A stretch of DNA of 64,000 nucleotides, taken from contig CAUJGJ010000001.1 of NCBI GenBank assembly GCA_963170055.1, positions 760,001-824,000 of the forward strand, written 5' to 3'. The notes under the pieces were generated by a model that worked only from the letters and a program-made list of their open reading frames with translations, searched no databases and was not told the DNA's origin. Origin of the DNA: Halisarca cf. caerulea (Eukaryota; Porifera; Demospongiae; Chondrillida; Halisarcidae). This document shows positions 52,301 through 64,000 of the stretch, piece after piece. Made by a program: the position numbers and the translations under genes. Position 1 is the first letter of the stretch. Every line of letters begins with the position of its first letter.

Positions 52301-55300
52301 TTTTCAAAATGTCAACGTTGCTAATTTTAATTTTATCTTAAGAATAAAATTGCCAAAGTTGCAAATATCTTAGAATTTGAACTTGGTAACTTTCAAATTC
52401 TGCAAATTACACTTTTACAAAGTTGCCGAATGTCTTTTAAAAATGTCAACGTTGCTAATTTTAATTTTATCTTAAGAATAAAATTGCCAAAGTTGCAAAT
52501 ATCTTAGAATTTGAACTTGGTAACTTTCAAATTCTGCAAATTACACTTTTACAAAGTTGCCGAATGTCTTTTAAAAATGTCAACGTTGCTAATTTTAATT
52601 TTATCTTAAGAATAAAATTGCCAAAGTTGCAAATATCTTAGAATTTGAACTTGGTAACTTTCAAATTCTGCAAATTACACTTTTACAAAGTTGTCGAATG
52701 TCTTTTAAAAATGTCAACGTTGCTAATTTTAATTTTATCTTAAGAATAAAATTGCCAAAGTTGCAAATATCTTAGAATTTGAACTTGGTAACTTTCAAAT
52801 TCTGCAAATTACACTTTTACAAAGTTGACGAAAGTCTTTTCAAAATGTCAACGTTGCTAATTTTAATTTTATCTTAAGAATAAAATTGCCAAAGTTGCAA
52901 ATATCTTAGAATTTGAACTTGGTAACTTTCAAATTCTGCAAATTACACTTTTACAAAGTTGCCGAATGTCTTTTAAAAATGTCAACGTTGCTAATTTTAA
53001 TTTTATCTTAAGAATAAAATTGCCAAAGTTGCTAATATCTTAGAATTTGAACTTGGTAACTTTCAAATTCTGCAAATTACACTTTTACAAAGTTGTCGAA
53101 TGTCTTTTAAAAATGTCAACGTTGCTAATTTTAATTTTATCTTAAGAATAAAATTGCCAAAGTTGCAAATATCTTAGAATTTGAACTTGGTAACTTTCAA
53201 ATTCTGCAAATTACACTTTTACAAAGTTGCCGAATGTCTTTTAAAAATGTCAACGTTGCTAATTTTAATTTTATCTTAAGAATAAAATTGCCAAAGTTGC
53301 AAATATCTTAGAATTTGAACTTGGTAACTTTCAAATTCTGCAAATTACACTTTTACAAAGTTGTCGAATGTCTTTTAAAAATGTCAACGTTGCTAATTTT
53401 AATTTTATCTTAAGAATAAAATTGCCAAAGTTGCAAATATCTTAGAATTTGAACTTGGTAACTTTCAAATTCTGCAAATTACACTTTTACAAAGTTGCCG
53501 AATGTCTTTTAAAAATGTCAACGTTGCTAATTTTAATTTTATCTTAAGAATAAAATTGCCAAAGTTGAAAATATCTTAGAATTTGAACTTGGTAACTTTC
53601 AAATTCTGCAAATTACACTTTTACAAAGTTGCCGAATGTCTTTTAAATATGTCAACGTTGCTAATTTTAATTTTATCTTAAGAATAAAATTGCCAAAGTT
53701 GCAAATATCTTAGAATTTGAACTTGGTAACTTTCAAATTCTGCAAATTACACTTTTACAAAGTTGTCGAATGTCTTTTAAAAATGTCAACGTTGCTAATT
53801 TTAATTTTATCTTAAGAATAAAATTGCCAAAGTTGCAAATATCTTAGAATTTGAACTTGGTAACTTTCAAATTCTGCAAATTACACTTTTACAAAGTTGT
53901 CGAATGTCTTTTAAAAATGTCAACGTTGCTAATTTTAATTTTATCTTAAGAATAAAATTGCCAAAGTTGCAAATATCTTAGAATTTGAACTTGGTAACTT
54001 TCAAATTCTGCAAATTACACTTTTACAAAGTTGACGAAAGTCTTTTCAAAATGTCAACGTTGCTAATTTTAATTTTATCTTAAGAATAAAATTGCCAAAG
54101 TTGCAAATATCTTAGAATTTGAACTTGGTAACTTTCAAATTCTGCAAATTACACTTTTACAAAGTTGCCGAATGTCTTTTAAAAATGTCAACGTTGCTAA
54201 TTTTAATTTTATCTTAAGAATAAAATTGCCAAAGTTGCTAATATCTTAGAATTTGAACTTGGTAACTTTCAAATTCTGCAAATTACACTTTTACAAAGTT
54301 GTCGAATGTCTTTTAAAAATGTCAACGTTGCTAATTTTAATTTTATCTTAAGAATAAAATTGCCAAAGTTGCAAATATCTTAGAATTTGAACTTGGTAAC
54401 TTTCAAATTCTGCAAATTACACTTTTACAAAGTTGCCGAATGTCTTTTAAAAATGTCAACGTTGCTAATTTTAATTTTATCTTAAGAATAAAATTGCCAA
54501 AGTTGCAAATATCTTAGAATTTGAACTTGGTAACTTTCAAATTCTGCAAATTACACTTTTACAAAGTTGTCGAATGTCTTTTAAAAATGTCAACGTTGCT
54601 AATTTTAATTTTATCTTAAGAATAAAATTGCCAAAGTTGCAAATATCTTAGAATTTGAACTTGGTAACTTTCAAATTCTGCAAATTACACTTTTACAAAG
54701 TTGTCGAATGTCTTTTAAAAATGTCAACGTTGCTAATTTTAATTTTATCTTAAGAATAAAATTGCCAAAGTTGCAAATATCTTAGAATTTGAACTTGGTA
54801 ACTTTCAAATTCTGCAAATTACACTTTTACAAAGTTGTCGAATGTCTTTTAAAAATGTCAACGTTGCTAATTTTAATTTTATCTTAAGAATAAAATTGCC
54901 AAAGTTGCAAATATCTTAGAATTTGAACTTGGTAACTTTCAAATTCTGCAAATTACACTTTTACAAAGTTGTCGAATGTCTTTTAAAAATGTCAACGTTG
55001 CTAATTTTAATTTTATCTTAAGAATAAAATTGCCAAAGTTGCAAATATCTTAGAATTTGAACTTGGTAACTTTCAAATTCTGCAAATTACACTTTTACAA
55101 AGTTGCCGAATGTCTTTTAAAAATGTCAACGTTGCTAATTTTAATTTTATCTTAAGAATAAAATTGCCAAAGTTGCAAATATCTTAGAATTTGAACTTGG
55201 TAACTTTCAAATTCTGCAAATTACACTTTTACAAAGTTGTCGAATGTCTTTTAAAAATGTCAACGTTGCTAATTTTAATTTTATCTTAAGAATAAAATTG

Positions 55301-56782
55301 CCAAAGTTGCAAATATCTTGGAATTTGAACTTGGTAACTTTCAAATTCTGCAAATTACACTTTTACAAAGTTGCCGAATGTCTTTTAAAAATGTCAACGT
55401 TGCTAATTTTAATTTTATCTTAAGAATAAAATTGCCAAAGTTGCAAATATCTTAGAATTTGAACTTGGTAACTTTCAAATTCTGCAAATTACACTTTTAC
55501 AAAGTTGCCGAATGTCTTTTAAAAATGTCAACGTTGCTAATTTTAATTTTATCTTAAGAATAAAATTGCTAAAGTTGCAAATATCTTAGAATTTGAACTT
55601 GGTAACTTTCAAATTCTGCAAATTACACTTTTACAAAGTTGTCGAATGTCTTTTAAAAATGTCAACGTTGCTAATTTTAATTTTATCTTAAGAATAAAAT
55701 TGCCAAAGTTGCAAATATCTTAGAATTTGAACTTGGTAACTTTCAAATTCTGCAAATTACACTTTTACAAAGTTGTCGAATGTCTTTTAAAAATGTCAAC
55801 GTTGCTAATTTTAATTTTATCTTAAGAATAAAATTGCCAAAGTTGCTAATATCTTAGAATTTGAACTTGGTAACTTTCAAATTCTGCAAATTACACTTTT
55901 ACAAAGTTGTCGAATGTCTTTTAAAAATGTCAACGTTGCTAATTTTAATTTTATCTTAAGAATAAAATTGCCAAAGTTGCAAATATCTTAGAATTTGAAC
56001 TTGGTAACTTTCAAATTCTGCGAATTACACTTTTACAAAGTTGCCGAATGTCTTTTAAAAATGTCAACGTTGCTAATTTTAATTTTATCTTAAGAATAAA
56101 ATTGCCAAAGTTGCAAATATCTTAGAATTTGAACTTGGTAACTTTCAAATTCTGCAAATTACACTTTTACAAAGTTGTCGAATGTCTTTTAAAAATGTCA
56201 ACGTTGCTAATTTTAATTTTATCTTAAGAATAAAATTGCCAAAGTTGCAAATATCTTAGAATTTGAACTTGGTAACTTTCAAATTCTGCAAATTACACTT
56301 TTACAAAGTTGTCGAATGTCTTTTAAAAATGTCAACGTTGCTAATTTTAATTTTATCTTAAGAATAAAATTGCCAAAGTTGCAAATATCTTAGAATTTGA
56401 ACTTGGTAACTTTCAAATTCTGCAAATTACACTTTTACAAAGTTGTCGAATGTCTTTTAAAAATGTCAACGTTGCTAATTTTAATTTTATCTTAAGAATA
56501 AAATTGCCAAAGTTGCAAATATCTTAGAATTTGAACTTGGTAACTTTCAAATTCTGCAAATTACACTTTTACAAAGTTGTCGAATGTCTTTTAAAAATGT
56601 CAACGTTGCTAATTTTAATTTTATCTTAAGAATAAAATTGCCAAAGTTGCAAATATCTTAGAATTTGAACTTGGTAACTTTCAAATTCTGCAAATTACAC
56701 TTTTACAAAGTTGACGAATGTCTTTTAAAAATGTCAACGTTGCTAATTTTAATTTTATCTTAAGAATAAAATTGCCAAAGTT

Positions 56783-59700
56783 GCTAATATCTTGGAATTT
56801 GAACTTGGTAACTTTCAAATTCTGCAAATTACACTTTTACAAAGTTGCCGAATGTCTTTTAAAAATGTCAACGTTGCTAATTTTAATTTTATCTTAAGAA
56901 TAAAATTGCCAAAGTTGCAAATATCTTAGAATTTGAACTTGGTAACTTTCAAATTCTGCAAATTACACTTTTACAAAGTTGCCGAATGTCTTTTAAAAAT
57001 GTCAACGTTGCTAATTTTAATTTTATCTTAAGAATAAAATTGCCAAAGTTGCAAATATCTTAGAATTTGAACTTGGTAACTTTCAAATTCTGCAAATTAC
57101 ACTTTTACAAAGTTGTCGAATGTCTTTTAAAAATGTCAACGTTGCTAATTTTAATTTTATCTTAAGAATAAAATTGCCAAAGTTGCAAATATCTTAGAAT
57201 TTGAACTTGGTAACTTTCAAATTCTGCAAATTACACTTTTACAAAGTTGTCGAATGTCTTTTAAAAATGTCAACGTTGCTAATTTTAATTTTATCTTAAG
57301 AATAAAATTGCCAAAGTTGCAAATATCTTAGAATTTGAACTTGGTACCTTTCAAATTCTGCAAATTACACTTTTACAAAGTTGTCGAATGTCTTTTAAAA
57401 ATGTCAACGTTGCTAATTTTAATTTTATCTTAAGAATAAAATTGCCAAAGTTGCAAATATCTTAGAATTTGAACTTGGTAACTTTCAAATTCTGCAAATT
57501 ACACTTTTACAAAGTTGTCGAATGTCTTTTAAAAATGTCAACGTTGCTAATTTTAATTTTATCTTAAGAATAAAATTGCCAAAGTTGCAAATATCTTAGA
57601 ATTTGAACTTGGTAACTTTCAAATTCTGCAAATTACACTTTTACAAAGTTGCCGAATGTCTTTTAAAAATGTCAACGTTGCTAATTTTAATTTTATCTTA
57701 AGAATAAAATTGCCAAAGTTGCTAATATCTTGGAATTTGAACTTGGTAACTTTCAAATTCTGCAAATTACACTTTTACAAAGTTGCCGAATGTCTTTTAA
57801 AAATGTCAACGTTGCTAATTTTAATTTTATCTTAAGAATAAAATTGCCAAAGTTGCAAATATCTTAGAATTTGAACTTGGTAACTTTCAAATTCTGCAAA
57901 TTACACTTTTACAAAGTTGTCGAATGTCTTTTAAAAATGTCAACGTTGCTAATTTTAATTTTATCTTAAGAATAAAATTGCCAAAGTTGCAAATATCTTA
58001 GAATTTGAACTTGGTAACTTTCAAATTCTGCAAATTACACTTTTACAAAGTTGTCGAATGTCTTTTAAAAATGTCAACGTTGCTAATTTTAATTTTATCT
58101 TAAGAATAAAATTGCCAAAGTTGCAAATATCTTAGAATTTGAACTTGGTAACTTTCAAATTCTGCAAATTACACTTTTACAAAGTTGCCGAATGTCTTTT
58201 AAAAATGTCAACGTTGCTAATTTTAATTTTATCTTAAGAAGAAAATTGCCAAAGTTGCAAATATCTTAGAATTTGAACTTGGTAACTTTCAAATTCTGCA
58301 AATTACACTTTTACAAAGTTGCCGAATGTCTTTTAAAAATGTCAACGTTGCTAATTTTAATTTTATCTTAAGAATAAAATTGCCAAAGTTGCAAATATCT
58401 TAGAATTTGAACTTGGTAACTTTCAAATTCTGCGAATTACACTTTTACAAAGTTGTCGAATGTCTTTTAAAAATGTCAACGTTGCTAATTTTAATTTTAT
58501 CTTAAGAATAAAATTGCCAAAGTTGCAAATATCTTAGAATTTGAACTTGGTAACTTTCAAATTCTGCAAATTACACTTTTACAAAGTTGTCGAATGTCTT
58601 TTAAAAATGTCAACGTTGCTAATTTTAATTTTATCTTAAGAATAAAATTGCCAAAGTTGCAAATATCTTAGAATTTGAACTTGGTAACTTTCAAATTCTG
58701 CAAATTACACTTTTACAAAGTTGACGAATGTCTTTTAAAAATGTCAACGTTGCTAATTTTAATTTTATCTTAAGAAGAAAATTGCCAAAGTTGCAAATAT
58801 CTTAGAATTTGAACTTGGTAACTTTCAAATTCTGCAAATTACACTTTTACAAAGTTGCCGAATGTCTTTTAAAAATGTCAACGTTGCTAATTTTAATTTT
58901 ATCTTAAGAATAAAATTGCCAAAGTTGCAAATATCTTAGAATTTGAACTTGGTAACTTTCAAATTCTGCGAATTACACTTTTACAAAGTTGTCGAATGTC
59001 TTTTAAAAATGTCAACGTTGCTAATTTTAATTTTATCTTAAGAATAAAATTGCCAAAGTTGCAAATATCTTAGAATTTGAACTTGGTAACTTTCAAATTC
59101 TGCAAATTACACTTTTACAAAGTTGTCGAATGTCTTTTAAAAATGTCAACGTTGCTAATTTTAATTTTATCTTAAGAATAAAATTGCCAAAGTTGCAAAT
59201 ATCTTAGAATTTGAACTTGGTAACTTTCAAATTCTGCAAATTACACTTTTACAAAGTTGACGAATGTCTTTTAAAAATGTCAACGTTGCTAATTTTAATT
59301 TTATCTTAAGAATAAAATTGCCAAAGTTGCTAATATCTTGGAATTTGAACTTGGTAACTTTCAAATTCTGCAAATTACACTTTTACAAAGTTGCCGAATG
59401 TCTTTTAAAAATGTCAACGTTGCTAATTTTAATTTTATCTTAAGAATAAAATTGCCAAAGTTGCAAATATCTTAGAATTTGAACTTGGTAACTTTCAAAT
59501 TCTGCAAATTACACTTTTACAAAGTTGCCGAATGTCTTTTAAAAATGTCAACGTTGCTAATTTTAATTTTATCTTAAGAATAAAATTGCCAAAGTTGCAA
59601 ATATCTTAGAATTTGAACTTGGTAACTTTCAAATTCTGCAAATTACACTTTTACAAAGTTGTCGAATGTCTTTTAAAAATGTCAACGTTGCTAATTTTAA

Positions 59701-61700
59701 TTTTATCTTAAGAATAAAATTGCCAAAGTTGCAAATATCTTAGAATTTGAACTTGGTAACTTTCAAATTCTGCAAATTACACTTTTACAAAGTTGTCGAA
59801 TGTCTTTTAAAAATGTCAACGTTGCTAATTTTAATTTTATCTTAAGAATAAAATTGCCAAAGTTGCAAATATCTTAGAATTTGAACTTGGTAACTTTCAA
59901 ATTCTGCAAATTACACTTTTACAAAGTTGTCGAATGTCTTTTAAAAATGTCAACGTTGCTAATTTTAATTTTATCTTAAGAATAAAATTGCCAAAGTTGC
60001 AAATATCTTAGAATTTGAACTTGGTAACTTTCAAATTCTGCAAATTACACTTTTACAAAGTTGTCGAATGTCTTTTAAAAATGTCAACGTTGCTAATTTT
60101 AATTTTATCTTAAGAATAAAATTGCCAAAGTTGCAAATATCTTAGAATTTGAACTTGGTAACTTTCAAATTCTGCAAATTACACTTTTACAAAGTTGCCG
60201 AATGTCTTTTAAAAATGTCAACGTTGCTAATTTTAATTTTATCTTAAGAATAAAATTGCCAAAGTTGCTAATATCTTGGAATTTGAACTTGGTAACTTTC
60301 AAATTCTGCAAATTACACTTTTACAAAGTTGCCGAATGTCTTTTAAAAATGTCAACGTTGCTAATTTTAATTTTATCTTAAGAATAAAATTGCCAAAGTT
60401 GCAAATATCTTAGAATTTGAACTTGGTAACTTTCAAATTCTGCAAATTACACTTTTACAAAGTTGTCGAATGTCTTTTAAAAATGTCAACGTTGCTAATT
60501 TTAATTTTATCTTAAGAATAAAATTGCCAAAGTTGCAAATATCTTAGAATTTGAACTTGGTAACTTTCAAATTCTGCAAATTACACTTTTACAAAGTTGT
60601 CGAATGTCTTTTAAAAATGTCAACGTTGCTAATTTTAATTTTATCTTAAGAATAAAATTGCCAAAGTTGCAAATATCTTAGAATTTGAACTTGGTAACTT
60701 TCAAATTCTGCAAATTACACTTTTACAAAGTTGCCGAATGTCTTTTAAAAATGTCAACGTTGCTAATTTTAATTTTATCTTAAGAAGAAAATTGCCAAAG
60801 TTGCAAATATCTTAGAATTTGAACTTGGTAACTTTCAAATTCTGCAAATTACACTTTTACAAAGTTGCCGAATGTCTTTTAAAAATGTCAACGTTGCTAA
60901 TTTTAATTTTATCTTAAGAATAAAATTGCCAAAGTTGCAAATATCTTAGAATTTGAACTTGGTAACTTTCAAATTCTGCGAATTACACTTTTACAAAGTT
61001 GTCGAATGTCTTTTAAAAATGTCAACGTTGCTAATTTTAATTTTATCTTAAGAATAAAATTGCCAAAGTTGCAAATATCTTAGAATTTGAACTTGGTAAC
61101 TTTCAAATTCTGCAAATTACACTTTTACAAAGTTGTCGAATGTCTTTTAAAAATGTCAACGTTGCTAATTTTAATTTTATCTTAAGAATAAAATTGCCAA
61201 AGTTGCAAATATCTTAGAATTTGAACTTGGTAACTTTCAAATTCTGCAAATTACACTTTTACAAAGTTGTCGAATGTCTTTTAAAAATGTCAACGTTGCT
61301 AATTTTAATTTTATCTTAAGAATAAAATTGCCAAAGTTGCAAATATCTTAGAATTTGAACTTGGTAACTTTCAAATTCTGCAAATTACACTTTTACAAAG
61401 TTGTCGAATGTCTTTTAAAAATGTCAACGTTGCTAATTTTAATTTTATCTTAAGAATAAAATTGCCAAAGTTGCAAATATCTTAGAATTTGAACTTGGTA
61501 ACTTTCAAATTCTGCAAATTACACTTTTACAAAGTTGCCGAATGTCTTTTAAAAATGTCAACGTTGCTAATTTTAATTTTATCTTAAGAATAAAATTGCC
61601 AAAGTTGCTAATATCTTGGAATTTGAACTTGGTAACTTTCAAATTCTGCAAATTACACTTTTATAAAGTTGCCGAATGTCTTTTAAAAATGTCAACGTTG
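56783..61700 (+). repeat. Satellite zone marked by GCTAATATCTTGG monomers
   Basis: The variant lies at 56783, 57721, 59329, 60267 and 61607, i.e. steps of 7, 12, 7 and 10 monomers. Companion markers AAGAAGAAAA and CTGCGAATT show 536- and 2010-bp spacings. Confidence 0.8.
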
Positions 61701-64000
61701 CTAATTTTAATTTTATCTTAAGAATAAAATTGCCAAAGTTGAAAATATCTTAGAATTTGAACTTGGTAACTTTCAAATTCTGCAAATTACACTTTTACAA
61801 AGTTGCCGAATGTCTTTTAAAAATGTCAACGTTGCTAATTTTAATTTTATCTTAAGAATAAAATTGCCAAAGTTGCAAATATCTTAGAATTTGAACTTGG
61901 TAACTTTCAAATTCTGCAAATTACACTTCTACAAAGTTGTCGAATGTCTTTTAAAAATGTCAACGTTGCTAATTTTAATTTTATCTTAAGAATAAAATTG
62001 CCAAAGTTGCAAATATCTTAGAATTTGAACTTGGTAACTTTCAAATTCTGCAAATTACACTTTTACAAAGTTGTCGAATGTCTTTTAAAAATGTCAACGT
62101 TGCTAATTTTAATTTTATCTTAAGAATAAAATTGCCAAAGTTGCAAATATCTTAGAATTTGAACTTGGTAACTTTCAAATTCTGCGAATTACACTTTTAC
62201 AAAGTTGTCGAATGTCTTTTAAAAATGTCAACGTTGCTAATTTTAATTTTATCTTAAGAATAAAATTACCAAAGTTGCAAATATCTTAGAATTTGAACTT
62301 GGTAACTTTCAAATTCTGCAAATTACACTTTTACAAAGTTGTCGAATGTCTTTTAAAAATGTCAACGTTGCTAATTTTAATTTTATCTTAAGAATAAAAT
62401 TGCCAAAGTTGCAAATATCTTAGAATTTGAACTTGGTAACTTTCAAATTCTGCAAATTACACTTTTACAAAGTTGTCGAATCTTTTAAAAATGTCAACGT
62501 TGCTAATTTTAATTTTATCTTAAGAATAAAATTGCCAAAGTTGCTAATATCTTAGAATTTGAACTTGGTAACTTTCAAATTCTGCAAATTACACTTTTAC
62601 AAAGTTGTCGAATGTCTTTTAAAAATGTCAACGTTGCTAATTTTAATTTTATCTTAAGAATAAAATTGCCAAAGTTGCAAATATCTTAGAATTTGAACTT
62701 GGTAACTTTCAAATTCTGCAAATTACACTTTTACAAAGTTGCCGAATGTCTTTTAAAAATGTCAACGTTGCTAATTTTAATTTTATCTTAAGATAAAATT
62801 GCCAAAGTTGCAAATATCTTAGAATTTGAACTTGGTAACTTTCAAATTCTGCAAATTACACTTTTACAAAGTTGCCGAATGTCTTTTAAAAATGTCAACG
62901 TTGCTAATTTTAATTTTATCTTAAGAATAAAATTGCCAAAGTTGCAAATATCTTAGAATTTGAACTTGGTAACTTTCAAATTCTGCAAATTACACTTTTA
63001 CAAAGTTGCTCGAATGTCTTTTAAAAATGTCAACGTTGCTAATTTTAATTTTATCTTAAGAATAAAATTGCCAAAGTTGCTAATATCTTAGAATTTGAAC
63101 TTGGTAACTTTCAAATTCTGCAAATTACACTTTTACAAAGTTGTCGAATGTCTTTTAAAAATGTCAACGTTGCTAATTTTAATTTTATCTTAAGAATAAA
63201 ATTGCCAAGTTGCAAATATCTTAGAATTTGAACTTGGTAACTTTCAAATTCTGCAAATTACACTTTTACAAAGTTGCCGAATGTCTTTTAAAAATGTCAA
63301 CGTTGCTAATTTTAATTTTATCTTAAGAATAAAATTGCCAAAGTTGCAAATATCTTAGAATTTGAACTTGGTAACTTTCAAATTCTGCAAATTACACTTT
63401 TACAAAGTTGTCGAATGTCTTTTAAAAATGTCAACGTTGCTAATTTTAATTTTATCTTAAGAATAAAATTGCCAAAGTTGCAAATATCTTAGAATTTGAA
63501 CTTGGTAACTTTCAAATTCTGCAAATTACACTTTTACAAAGTTGTCGAATGTCTTTTAAAAATGTCAACGTTGCTAATTTTAATTTTATCTTAAGAATAA
63601 AATTGCCAAAGTTGCAAATATCTTAGAATTTGAACTTGGTAACTTTCAAATTCTGCAAATTACACTTTTACAAAGTTGCCGAATGTCTTTTAAAAATGTC
63701 AACGTTGCTAATTTTAATTTTATCTTAAGAATAAAATTGCCAAAGTTGCTAATATCTTAGAATTTGAACTTGGTAACTTTCAAATTCTGCAAATTACACT
63801 TTTACAAAGTTGTCGAATGTCTTTTAAAAATGTCAACGTTGCTAATTTTAATTTTATCTTAAGAATAAAATTGCCAAAGTTGCAAATATCTTAGAATTTG
63901 AACTTGGTAACTTTCAAATTCTGCAAATTACACTTTTACAAAGTTGTCGAATGTCTTTTAAAAATGTCAACGTTGCTAATTTTAATTTTATCTTAAGAAT

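Larger units (their letters stand above)
36441..64000 (+). repeat. 134-bp satellite DNA array, about 206 monomers, open at the right edge
   Basis: Tandem head-to-tail monomers of exactly 134 bp (AATGTCTTTT recurs at 36541, 36675, 36809, 36943 and so on), about 25% GC. Each holds two inverted repeats: AATTTTAT..CTTAAGA..ATAAAATT, and AGAATTTGAA with TTCAAATTCT around a 10-base spacer. CAAAGTTG occurs twice, and the CAACGTTG palindrome once. Monomers differ at only a few positions. Two are 105 bp. The first three monomers carry GTTAACG where later ones have GTCAACG. 134 is not a multiple of three and stops fall in all frames, so it is non-coding. Such arrays are typical of (peri)centromeric or subtelomeric heterochromatin; which applies here cannot be seen. 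Confidence 0.98.

Noticed and set aside
36441..64000. Regular repeats as a CRISPR array
   Set aside because: Units are head-to-tail and nearly identical over all 134 bp, with no variable spacers, in a eukaryotic context without cas genes.

Overview
This window looks like nuclear DNA of an animal, most likely a demosponge. It is AT-rich, its one host gene is split by GT..AG introns, and the rest is layered transposable elements and satellite DNA. The sponge call is an inference from the style of the reverse transcriptases, the short inverted-repeat elements and the RecQ-type transposon, not from a marker gene. There is no bacterial-style operon, CRISPR array, rRNA or tRNA gene.

Positions 1-24,368 hold the 3' half of an aspartylglucosaminidase (AGA) gene on the + strand. 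Five exons (825-876, 938-987, 18415-18549, 19985-20226, 24271-24368) join in frame without a stop and keep the catalytic Thr and the substrate-binding residues. The N-terminal exons lie left of the window, where a decayed Penelope-like reverse transcriptase occupies 1-505.

The AGA intron 988-18414 (17.4 kb) is a nest of transposons. A TTAA-type inverted-repeat element (1757-1908 plus 17958-18340) was split by a Ty3/gypsy LTR retrotransposon on the minus strand (1909-17952, GCCTG target duplication). The gypsy element was then hit by a non-LTR retrotransposon in its 3' LTR (about 1981-5562), by non-autonomous inverted-repeat elements (5631-6225, 6768-7467, 9664-10021), and by a 6.85-kb DNA transposon (10186-17034). 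That transposon has 108-bp terminal inverted repeats and an 11-bp target duplication. It carries two minus-strand multi-exon genes: a RecQ-type helicase and a large protein resembling the family I know as DUF6589, possibly its transposase. Both are pseudogenes here. I regard this helicase transposon as the most interesting coding system in the window.

Positions 24,369-36,440 are further repeats: two inverted copies of one 735-bp element, three copies of a CGCAGGTG-ended element (one of them inside a second non-LTR pseudogene), a Tc1-derived element, an inverted pair of CACAGGGT-ended elements, a 70-72 bp minisatellite and a decayed jockey/CR1-like LINE.

From about 36,441 to the right edge the window is a single satellite array. 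Its 134-bp, 75% AT monomer is repeated roughly 206 times and contains two inverted repeats. Linked variants show higher-order structure whose period changes along the array (11-mer of 1445 bp, 4-mer of 536 bp, 6-mer of 804 bp, a 2010-bp duplication, then 938-bp spacings). The array runs off the window, so its full size and possible centromeric role are unknown.
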